Source: a virus. From it: DNA of 34,820 nucleotides. The stretch is taken from IMG/VR virus record IMGVR_UViG_3300030061_003235, positions 1-34,820 of that record; one strand, given 5' to 3'. The notes below the pieces were generated by a model, which was not told the DNA's origin, did not search any database, and was given only the letters and a program-made list of their open reading frames with translations. A program made the position numbers and the translations under genes. Of this stretch, positions 5,068 to 10,702 are shown piece after piece (within the stretch, counting starts at the first letter, position 1; each line of letters opens with the position of its first letter).

Positions 5068-5974
5068 GTCATTTGCATCACTCAAGAAACAGTCCTCCCT
5101 AGGATCCCTCACCGCTAAACTGGTCAGGGAAGTTGAGAAAACCAATAAGGGGGGTGGATCTTCTGATGATCGTCTCTGGAAACCAGAGGTCGATAAAGCT
5201 GGTAATGGATATGCAGTTGTCCGTTTCCTTCCTGCTCCCGATGGTGAAGACCTTCCGTGGGCAAAAATGTACTCCCATGCCTTCAAAGGCCCTGGTGGGT
5301 GGTATATCGAAAATTCTCTTACTACCAATGGTGGTAAGGATCCTGTATCCGAACTCAATACGAGTCTTTGGAACAGTGGTGTAGAATCTGATAAGGCAAT
5401 TGCTCGCGATCAGAAGCGTAAACTGTCTTACTATTCCAACATCTATGTTGTACAGGACAAAGCAAATCCTGACAACGAAGGTAAAGTATTCCTTTATAAG
5501 TTTGGTAAGAAGATCTTCGACAAAGTTATGGCTGCTATGCAACCTGAGTTTGAAGATGAAGAACCAATCAACCCATTTGATTTCTGGGCAGGTGCAGACT
5601 TTAAGATCAAGATCAAGAAAGTCGCTGGTTACTGGAACTATGACAGTTCTGAGTTTGCTCGTCAAGCACCGCTTCTGGATGATGATGACGCAATGGAAGC
5701 AATCTGGAAGAAAGAATATTCTCTCTCCGAGATTGTTGATCCTTCACAATTTAAGTCCTATGAGGATCTGAAGAAGCGTCTCAACTATGTCCTTGGAACT
5801 GCAACTCCTAAGGCACCTGTTGTTGATGAATCTTTTGAAGATGAGTCTGAAGGTCGTGGGTCTTTTAACGATCCTGACATTACTCTCTCTGCCAGTTCTT
5901 CTGCTCCGCAGATGAGTCCTCAAGAGAGTGAAGATGATGCTCTAGCATACTTCCAGCGTCTCGCTGAAGAATGA
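5066..5974 (+). CDS. gp32: Single-stranded DNA-binding protein gp32
   Basis: gp32 coats single-stranded DNA during replication, recombination and repair, and organises the replisome. The 302-residue protein shows the T4 gp32 plan. A basic N-terminal segment (MSFASLKKQSSLGSLTAKLVREVEK) supports cooperativity. The core (WKPEVDKAGNGYAVVRFLP at about 38-56, KLSYYSNIYVVQD at about 118-130) is the OB domain. The acidic C-terminal tail (residues 255-302, many Asp/Glu, ending YFQRLAEE) binds partner proteins. No cysteine occurs anywhere in the protein, so the zinc site of T4 gp32 is missing. It has its own consensus promoter and is followed by a strong terminator. A T4-like autoregulation is plausible because of the repeated leader. 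Confidence 0.95.
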   Translation: MSFASLKKQSSLGSLTAKLVREVEKTNKGGGSSDDRLWKPEVDKAGNGYAVVRFLPAPDGEDLPWAKMYSHAFKGPGGWYIENSLTTNGGKDPVSELNTSLWNSGVESDKAIARDQKRKLSYYSNIYVVQDKANPDNEGKVFLYKFGKKIFDKVMAAMQPEFEDEEPINPFDFWAGADFKIKIKKVAGYWNYDSSEFARQAPLLDDDDAMEAIWKKEYSLSEIVDPSQFKSYEDLKKRLNYVLGTATPKAPVVDESFEDESEGRGSFNDPDITLSASSSAPQMSPQESEDDALAYFQRLAEE

Positions 5975-5982
5975 TATAAATA
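5975..5982 (+). promoter_or_regulatory. Late promoter motif TATAAATA (exact T4 consensus)
   Basis: TATAAATA at 5975-5982 is the exact T4 late consensus. It begins directly after the gp32 stop codon, 45 bases before ATG 6027. The predicted start (near 5988-5989) falls inside the left arm of the gp32 terminator hairpin. Confidence 0.75.
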
Positions 5983-5985
5983 TTG

Positions 5986-6005
5986 GGGAGGGAAACCTCC
6001 CTTTT
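5986..6005 (+). terminator. Terminator of gp32
   Basis: GGGAGG (5986-5991) pairs perfectly with CCTCCC (5996-6001) around a GAAA (GNRA-type) tetraloop, followed by TTTT and, after GTAG, a second T-run. It closes the gp32 transcript. Confidence 0.9.
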
Positions 6006-6026
6006 GTAGTTTTTACATTTTCAACG

Positions 6027-6185
6027 ATGGCTTTCACTGGCACTAGATATGTTGTCACCTTTGATGATGGTGATAATACAAATACTAAAAGGGTAGAGAT
6101 TTTCGCTGAATCTGCTTCTATGGCAGAAGCAAGAATTAAGCACAGATTCTCATCCGCTCAAAATATTGTAGTTGCTGCTGCTTGA
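6027..6185 (+). CDS. Small hypothetical protein, late-promoter gene
   Basis: This 52-residue ORF runs from ATG 6027 to TGA 6183. The protein (MAFTGTRYVVTFDDGDNTN ... ending QNIVVAAA) looks like a short beta strand-helix-strand unit, and SASMAEARIKHRF is the helix. It resembles other cyanophage proteins of 50-60 residues without known function. A perfect late motif and the start of the late transcript lie upstream, so it should be expressed late. No strong ribosome binding site is seen. The next gene follows after 3 bases. Confidence 0.65.
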   Translation: MAFTGTRYVVTFDDGDNTNTKRVEIFAESASMAEARIKHRFSSAQNIVVAAA

Positions 6186-6188
6186 TAA

Positions 6189-6593
6189 ATGTCACGCAAT
6201 AAAGTAATTGTTTATAATGGAGATGATGGCTATTGCAATGTCGTCATTCCATCAGATCAGTGTGTACTATCCGATGCCGATATTATCGCAAAGGATGTAC
6301 CCGCTGCAGAATACTCTTTGATTTCTCACACTGAGTTGCCCACAACAGTATTCAGAAACGCATGGAAGTACAACCACTCAAGTTCAGCTGTGGATGTGGA
6401 GATTGCAAGTGCAAAAGTGATAACGACACAGATCCTGGAAAGTCGTTATCTAGCAAACGAGAAGGAAAACGAGGAGATAACGAGAGTAGCCAACATGAGA
6501 GGCCAGTCTCCTGATCTCATCGATAATCCCGCAGTTCCATATTCCGATATCAACGCTAAGAAAAGCGTTAACGGTTTATTGAGTCTTATCTAG
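6189..6593 (+). CDS. Conserved hypothetical protein, late plus-strand gene
   Basis: This 134-residue soluble protein is found among cyanophage proteins of unknown function. The N-terminal half is mixed beta (KVIVYNGDDGYCNVVIPSD). The middle is helical with charged residues (LESRYLANEKENEEITRVANMRGQ). The C-terminus is VNGLLSLI. It has no signal, membrane segment or catalytic motif. It follows 6027-6185 after three bases and should share its late promoter. Its stop codon overlaps the stop codon of gp53 on the other strand within a CTAG tetranucleotide, so the two operons converge without a spacer. Confidence 0.65.
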   Translation: MSRNKVIVYNGDDGYCNVVIPSDQCVLSDADIIAKDVPAAEYSLISHTELPTTVFRNAWKYNHSSSAVDVEIASAKVITTQILESRYLANEKENEEITRVANMRGQSPDLIDNPAVPYSDINAKKSVNGLLSLI

Positions 6594-7237
6594 TTCTTAT
6601 TCTCAAAAGCAATTTTTTGCCTGAGTTTAGTGCTAAACTGAGAAGACTCCTGATATTGCAAGAGATCTCTTGCCTCATTAACGAACGATGTAAGGTACTG
6701 TTTCCTCAGTACATTAATCGTTCTTTTTTTATTGTTTTTTCTTACCTCAACTAACCAGTTAGAAACTGCCACAGTTGGGTTTACAAGTTGCCCAGGATTT
6801 TCTGGATCGTTGATTCTAAAACTTTGATCAACAACCTGACCACCAGGCATCAGAAGTCTACCATTAGAGTCTCTTATTTCCTTTGTTTCGTATTGACGAG
6901 TGGCATTTAAATTCTCTTGATATTTGTCATACATTACATCATATAGTAATCTACTAGACAGAGGCCATTCGTCTCTAACATTGATAATGTTAGCAGTCAG
7001 AAGAACAACCCAATCAAAATTTGGATCTCCATACAATACTTGAGAAACATTATCAGGTCTTTGACCATCCTCAATATTGTACTTTCTAAAATTAGTTGCG
7101 TTAAAAAATACAGAGTCTCTGATCTTCATACGAAGAAAGAGATTCTTTACTTCTACATATTGTTTCTTTCTACCACCAACTCTATTTGGATTGATGTATT
7201 GAAAATTTGGTAAAAGACTGAAATATGAGTTTGACAT
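6590..7237 (-). CDS. gp53: Baseplate wedge subunit gp53
   Basis: gp53 is a T4-type baseplate wedge protein that completes the wedge together with gp6, gp7, gp8, gp10 and gp25. The 215-residue length fits (T4 gp53 is about 196). Family features are YFSLLPNFQYINPN at the N-terminus, VKNLFLRMKIRDSVF, the Y-x-I-x-x-G-x-RPDNVSQVLYGDP segment and DWVVLLTANIINVRDEWPLS (about residues 75-94). It is the last gene of the minus-strand operon gp4 - unknown - gp48 - gp53 and is coupled to gp48 by a TAATG overlap. Confidence 0.93.
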   Translation of the reverse strand: MSNSYFSLLPNFQYINPNRVGGRKKQYVEVKNLFLRMKIRDSVFFNATNFRKYNIEDGQRPDNVSQVLYGDPNFDWVVLLTANIINVRDEWPLSSRLLYDVMYDKYQENLNATRQYETKEIRDSNGRLLMPGGQVVDQSFRINDPENPGQLVNPTVAVSNWLVEVRKNNKKRTINVLRKQYLTSFVNEARDLLQYQESSQFSTKLRQKIAFENKN

Positions 7238-8136
7238 TAGAAACCTGCCTCGTCAGCATCTACTTGGTCATAATCATCAGCGTAAACTGGTTCAAGTTCA
7301 GTAAACGATAAGTTTAGTCTGTAATGAACTGGAGTGCCATCATCATATGTTGCGTGAATTCCAGACCCAGTGTAATCTACACCAACACTTGTCAGGGCAC
7401 AGATCTTAAATTTATTTAGAAATTTCTGGTCATCGATACCTTTTTTGTAAGATAACCTGAATACATCTGGTGCTTGTAGAAAACCATTTGCGCCTAATTC
7501 TCTCTTCGCTGCAGATGCTATCTTTAAAGTTTTTATGATCTGCAGTACTGCTTGAGATTCGTTCTTATTTCTAGGAGTCAAGTCCCAGTTAAATCCAAAT
7601 GGTCTAAGACTAACACTGTTAAACAACAGTTCAACATTTTGGTTGACAATTTGACCAGAGGTTCTACCTAAAACATCATTTAAAGAAATTGATGATCCTG
7701 CTACTGCATTAACTATAGCGACTGAAGCTTTAGATCTTACAAAATTTCGATATACATCAAATCCACCCTTAGTAGTGGGGATTTGACTTCTTATAAATGT
7801 CTCTAAATCTTGGTCTCCCTGACCTGTTAATTTATTCATTCCTATGCCTGCTGCTGCAAGTCCAGTACCAGCAAGTGCAGATAGTTTAGATTCTCCCCAA
7901 CCAGTTCTATTTACAGTTGAAACTGTATTTGGAACTGGTAAAACTATACTGCTCTTTGCACTCTTTTTAAAACCAAAGACACTACTACTTGCTGTTGCAG
8001 CACCTGCACCTCCTCCACCAGCTAAAGTTGGCAATCCGCCAGGTTTGTACTCAAGAACCTCTAAGAACATATAATCCGTCGTGGAATCGATCACATCCAA
8101 CGGATATCTCAATAATTTTGAAGAATTCTTATACAT
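7237..8136 (-). CDS. gp48: Baseplate tail tube cap gp48
   Basis: gp48 with gp54 caps the baseplate hub and starts tail tube polymerisation; both have a gp19-like tube fold. The 299-residue protein starts with the cyanophage gp48 pattern (LLRYPLDVIDSTTDYMFLEVLEYKP). It has a Gly/Ala-rich linker around residues 33-50, then the tube-fold core with NVELLFNSVSLRPFGFNWDLTPRN (about 168-191) and the C-terminal strands YRLNLSFTELEPVYADDYD. It lies between the 115-residue gene and gp53 in a tight minus-strand operon. A gp54 assignment is the alternative, because the two T4 proteins share the fold. Confidence 0.82.
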   Translation of the reverse strand: MYKNSSKLLRYPLDVIDSTTDYMFLEVLEYKPGGLPTLAGGGGAGAATASSSVFGFKKSAKSSIVLPVPNTVSTVNRTGWGESKLSALAGTGLAAAGIGMNKLTGQGDQDLETFIRSQIPTTKGGFDVYRNFVRSKASVAIVNAVAGSSISLNDVLGRTSGQIVNQNVELLFNSVSLRPFGFNWDLTPRNKNESQAVLQIIKTLKIASAAKRELGANGFLQAPDVFRLSYKKGIDDQKFLNKFKICALTSVGVDYTGSGIHATYDDGTPVHYRLNLSFTELEPVYADDYDQVDADEAGF

Positions 8137-8152
8137 TCTTTTTATTTCCTAT

Positions 8153-8500
8153 TTATGAGGACATTGAGAATTTTGCGTATGATAAAGATCTGGCATCTTC
8201 TAGTTCATTTGCCTCAATAACATATAGTTGACTTTGAACCTCTTCCCAAGTGTAGTTTCTTGTCAAATTCCAGTGAAAATTAAATCCAATAAAACCCCAC
8301 TTCTCTACACCGATACATGCAATTAGTGGGAACTCGTCATATCTTATATTAGGTGTTTTTGCTTTGTATATAAAAGTGTAAAACTTCCCACCCTCAGGAA
8401 TAATTTCTAAGTTATCCAATACCTCCATCATACTCATAAAAATATTATCTGGTCCTTCAAGGCCAGTAAAATTATCTACAATTGGTTGTAACCTGCTCAT
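8153..8500 (-). CDS. Conserved T4-like phage protein of unknown function
   Basis: This 115-residue protein lies between gp4 and gp48, and its ATGA start overlaps the gp4 stop. Characteristic segments are GGKFYTFIYKAKTPNIRYDEFPLIACIG, WGFIGFNFHWNLTRNYTWEEV and a C-terminal AKFSMSS. The pattern of many aromatic residues and strands is found in proteins of T4-like and other large myoviruses in the same neighbourhood, suggesting a structural or assembly role. No catalytic motif is visible. Function unknown; the context argument for a baseplate or head-completion role is inference. Confidence 0.75.
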   Translation of the reverse strand: MSRLQPIVDNFTGLEGPDNIFMSMMEVLDNLEIIPEGGKFYTFIYKAKTPNIRYDEFPLIACIGVEKWGFIGFNFHWNLTRNYTWEEVQSQLYVIEANELEDARSLSYAKFSMSS

Positions 8501-8940
8501 ACACCTAGATTGTCTTCTGTTAAGATCTTAAATTGAAATAATCTATCCTCACAGTAATCCTTAGCAGCTTTCCATTTTGCTTGATTCTTAGCATACTCAG
8601 CAACTTCACGAATATATGTTTTAGTTCGTTGCTTTTGTACCTTAGGTTCGATGCACTGCTTCTTTGGTTTTACTTCTATAATATATCGCTGGACACTTCC
8701 GTTGTTTTCGCGAACTTTAATATAAAAATCGGGAAAGTATCTATGGATTTTACCATCTAAAGGTGATCTATATGGGATAACAATCTCTTCACTACCCCAT
8801 TCAAGGATGTTTTCATTCCTATCACAGTAAACCATGAACTTTCGTTCCCATAAACTGCGATAAATAATGTTACGATGGTTTCCTCGATATTTTTCAATAT
8901 TGCTAGGTTGAAATTTACCTTTGTATGCCATTATAAACAT
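8497..8940 (-). CDS. gp4: Head completion protein gp4 (nuclease-like fold)
   Basis: T4 gp4 (also called gp50/65) completes the packaged head before tail joining. This 147-residue protein has the family pattern MAYKGKFQPSN...YRSLWERKFMVYCDRNENILEWGSEE. A TnsA-like endonuclease arrangement is visible: E32 (SLWERKF), D71 (YFPDFYI) and E89-x-K91 (IIEVKPK). ATG 8940 has an AAGG sequence 4 bases upstream; the internal ATG 8931 gives the N-terminus MAYKGK usual in the family, so either start is possible. It is the first gene of the minus-strand operon, with a late motif just upstream. Confidence 0.9.
   Translation of the reverse strand: MFIMAYKGKFQPSNIEKYRGNHRNIIYRSLWERKFMVYCDRNENILEWGSEEIVIPYRSPLDGKIHRYFPDFYIKVRENNGSVQRYIIEVKPKKQCIEPKVQKQRTKTYIREVAEYAKNQAKWKAAKDYCEDRLFQFKILTEDNLGV
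8859..8866 (+). promoter_or_regulatory. Plus-strand late motif GATAAATA inside gp4 (antisense)
   Basis: GATAAATA at 8859-8866 on the plus strand lies inside the minus-strand gp4 gene, 93 bases before the GTG at 8960. It has the same sequence as the late motifs at 2706 and 29666. It is the only good candidate found for transcription of the plus-strand hub operon start. Confidence 0.45.
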
Positions 8941-8951
8941 TTAACCTTAGG

Positions 8952-8958
8952 TATTTAG
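8952..8958 (-). promoter_or_regulatory. Minus-strand late motif CTAAATA before gp4
   Basis: TATTTAG on the plus strand at 8952-8958 reads CTAAATA on the minus strand, 11 bases upstream of ATG 8940. It should drive the gp4 - gp48 - gp53 operon in the late phase. Confidence 0.6.
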
Positions 8959-8959
8959 C

Positions 8960-9781
8960 GTGCCACGACGAGATTACCCCAGGAAAAGAACCACAGAAGA
9001 GATTAGATCGTTGTTCACTAATGTGGCAACAACTAATCATTTTGAGTTTCAACTCTTGGCATTTCCCTCTGGGTTGTTGAGTTTTATTCAACAAAAAGAA
9101 CCATTACTGTCAAGATATTTTCTGAGTAGAGAACTGAGTCTGTTATGTAAAGGAGCAGAACTTCCTGGTGCTGCCTTTGCTACGGCTCAGATCAAGGGCA
9201 ATTATATGGGTATCACCCAAAAATATGCTCACACCAGAGTCTTTACTGACAGTTCATTCACATTTATTGTGGATAAACAATATAAAGTATTAAAATTCTT
9301 CCAACTGTGGCAAGAATTTATTGCAAGTGGTGGAGAGGTATCCAGAGATAAGAAAGCATACTATAATAGAATGATCTTTCCCGACAACTACAAATGTAGT
9401 CAAATGGGAATAACAAAATTTGACAAAGATCACTTTCAAAAGGTAGACTATACCTTTATCAATGCATTCCCGACTAACATTGTTCCATCTGCTGTAGATT
9501 ATGCCAACAACAGAATTCTAGAGGTAACAATCACATTCTCTTATGACCGTTATGTCCTTGGCAGTATTAGTAGTTTAGATGCTAAATCTGATCAAAGAAC
9601 ATTACCTAATTATGTTCCTGATATTGACCTTAGTTTCGATTACAAATTTAATCCTGGAGATTTTGAATACTCATCAAAACCTAGAGGAGATGGTGCTACT
9701 TCTGGAAAAGTTGACTCTGACTTGCCTCCTTCCTCTGGTGGTGCTATTCGACTTGATGTAATTCCTTATCAAGGATCATAA
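8960..9781 (+). CDS. Tail-tube-fold structural protein (gp54/gp19-like)
   Basis: This 273-residue protein starts at GTG 8960; there is no nearby ATG, and AGG lies 8 bases upstream. It has the marks of tail tube proteins: FEFQLLAFPSGLLSF, LLCKGAELPGAAFATAQIKGNYMG (about residues 61-84, like the gp19 strand with LPG), YAHTRVFTDSSFTFIVDKQYKVLKFFQLWQEFI and YDRYVLG. Length and fold resemblance suggest a tail tube initiator like T4 gp54, or a second tube-like protein. It opens the plus-strand hub operon opposite gp4/gp48. A low-complexity Gly/Ser/Pro C-terminus follows residue 235. The structural class is fairly sure; the gp54 equivalence is inferred. Confidence 0.7.
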   Translation: MPRRDYPRKRTTEEIRSLFTNVATTNHFEFQLLAFPSGLLSFIQQKEPLLSRYFLSRELSLLCKGAELPGAAFATAQIKGNYMGITQKYAHTRVFTDSSFTFIVDKQYKVLKFFQLWQEFIASGGEVSRDKKAYYNRMIFPDNYKCSQMGITKFDKDHFQKVDYTFINAFPTNIVPSAVDYANNRILEVTITFSYDRYVLGSISSLDAKSDQRTLPNYVPDIDLSFDYKFNPGDFEYSSKPRGDGATSGKVDSDLPPSSGGAIRLDVIPYQGS

Positions 9782-9787
9782 TAAATA
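9780..9787 (+). promoter_or_regulatory. Late promoter motif AATAAATA before gp26
   Basis: AATAAATA at 9780-9787 contains the ATAAATA core, overlaps the preceding stop codon and lies 19 bases before ATG 9807. It probably drives the gp26 hub operon. Confidence 0.55.
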
Positions 9788-9806
9788 AAAACACTCATCA
9801 ATCATT

Positions 9807-10520
9807 ATGGCTTTACCAAAAATTGCAACTCCTACATTTGAGTTGATTATTCCGTCCACTAAGAAAAAAATTAAGTATCGTCCATTTCTAGTTAAAGAAG
9901 AGAAAGTTCTTGTTCTGGCAATGGAAAGTGAAGACATCGAGCAGATTGCAAGGGCAATCAAAGATGTTCTCTCAGCATGCATTATCACTCGTGGTGTGAA
10001 AGTAAATGAACTTTCCACATTTGATATTGAATATCTCTTCTTAAATGTTCGTGGCAAATCTGTAGGTGAATCTATTGATGTCATTGTCACCTGTCAAGAT
10101 GATGGGGAAACTAAGGTTCCTTTGACTATCTTTATTGATGAAATTAAGGTAGTTGATTATCCTGAGCACAAATCTGATATCAAACTAGATGATACTTTAA
10201 CTCTCAGGATGAAGTATCCATCTTTGGGTGAATTCATCACTCAAAACTTTGGAGATGGACTTGACCTACAATCTTCTTTTGATGTTATTGCATCATGCAT
10301 TGACATGATTTATTCAGATGAAGAGACATGGGAATCAAAGGATACTCCTAAAAAGGAATGGGTTGAATTTGTTGAACAACTAAATTCGTCTCAGTTCAAA
10401 GAGATTGAACATTTCTTCAATACAATGCCCAAACTTTCTCACACTGTCAAGTATGAAAACCCAAATACTGGTGTAGAAAATGAGGTTGTACTTGAGGGAT
10501 TAGCATCTTTTTTCAGTTAG
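9807..10520 (+). CDS. gp26: Baseplate hub assembly protein gp26
   Basis: This 237-residue protein matches the T4 gp26 (T4_baseplate) family: PKIATPTFELIIPSTKKKIKYRPFLVKEEKVLVLAMESED in the N-terminal 45 residues, then FDIEYLFLNVRGKSVGESIDV (about residues 72-92). In T4 it is needed for hub assembly but is not a major virion component, which suggests a chaperone role. Its last codons are TCT TTT TTC AGT TAG, forming a T TTT TTC slippery heptamer. A small ORF in the -1 frame begins two bases after the stop and is open back to the heptamer. A -1 shift would give a fusion of about 298 residues, as with lambda gpG and gpGT. Confidence 0.92.
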   Translation: MALPKIATPTFELIIPSTKKKIKYRPFLVKEEKVLVLAMESEDIEQIARAIKDVLSACIITRGVKVNELSTFDIEYLFLNVRGKSVGESIDVIVTCQDDGETKVPLTIFIDEIKVVDYPEHKSDIKLDDTLTLRMKYPSLGEFITQNFGDGLDLQSSFDVIASCIDMIYSDEETWESKDTPKKEWVEFVEQLNSSQFKEIEHFFNTMPKLSHTVKYENPNTGVENEVVLEGLASFFS

Positions 10521-10575
10521 CGATGCTGCATGAGGATATTGTCGCTTACTACAAAGTAAATTTCGCCCTCATGCA
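10508..10575 (+). promoter_or_regulatory. Candidate -1 programmed frameshift signal in gp26
   Basis: The heptamer TTTTTTC (10508-10514) is in the X XXY YYZ register relative to the gp26 frame. Twelve bases later, TGCATGAGG (10527-10535) pairs perfectly with CCTCATGCA (10567-10575), nine pairs around a 31-base loop. The loop itself holds a small TTAC/GTAA hairpin (10546-10549 with 10556-10559). The -1 frame after the shift reads Gln-Leu-Ala and then joins the small ORF at ATG 10523. Frameshifting itself is inferred. Confidence 0.65.
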
Positions 10576-10702
10576 ACATCATAAATACTCTCTGAGTGAT
10601 ATTGAAAACATGATCCCTTGGGAAAGGGACATTTATCTTAGTTTATTGGAGCAATTCATCGAAGAACAGAATTTAAAAGCACAGCAATCTAATGGTTATT
10701 GA
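10523..10702 (+). CDS. Small tail-assembly partner of gp26, probable frameshift product domain
   Basis: This 59-residue ORF encodes a helical protein with NFALMQHHKYSLSDIENMIPWERDIYLSLLEQFIEEQN. This pattern recurs, as I remember it, in small proteins following gp26-type genes in other large phages, where T4 carries gene 51. There is no ribosome binding site before ATG 10523, which lies two bases after the gp26 stop. It can be made by termination-reinitiation, or as the C-terminal part of a gp26 frameshift fusion. The His-His and acidic helix resemble the small T-like extensions of tail chaperones. It overlaps the start of the next gene by 11 bases. Confidence 0.72.
   Translation: MLHEDIVAYYKVNFALMQHHKYSLSDIENMIPWERDIYLSLLEQFIEEQNLKAQQSNGY

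Noticed and set aside
5099-5665. Minus-strand open frame of 188 codons opposite gp32
   Set aside because: It is completely antisense to the gp32 core, shows no recognisable motif or start signal, and is explained by the codon bias of gp32.
6184-6191. GATAAATG resembling a late motif
   Set aside because: The last base breaks the ATAAATA core and the ATG of the next gene lies inside it, leaving no room for a leader.
10580-10587. CATAAATA inside the small ORF after gp26
   Set aside because: It matches the core, but it codes for conserved residues of the small ORF and the next gene is coupled to that ORF by overlap, so no separate promoter is needed.
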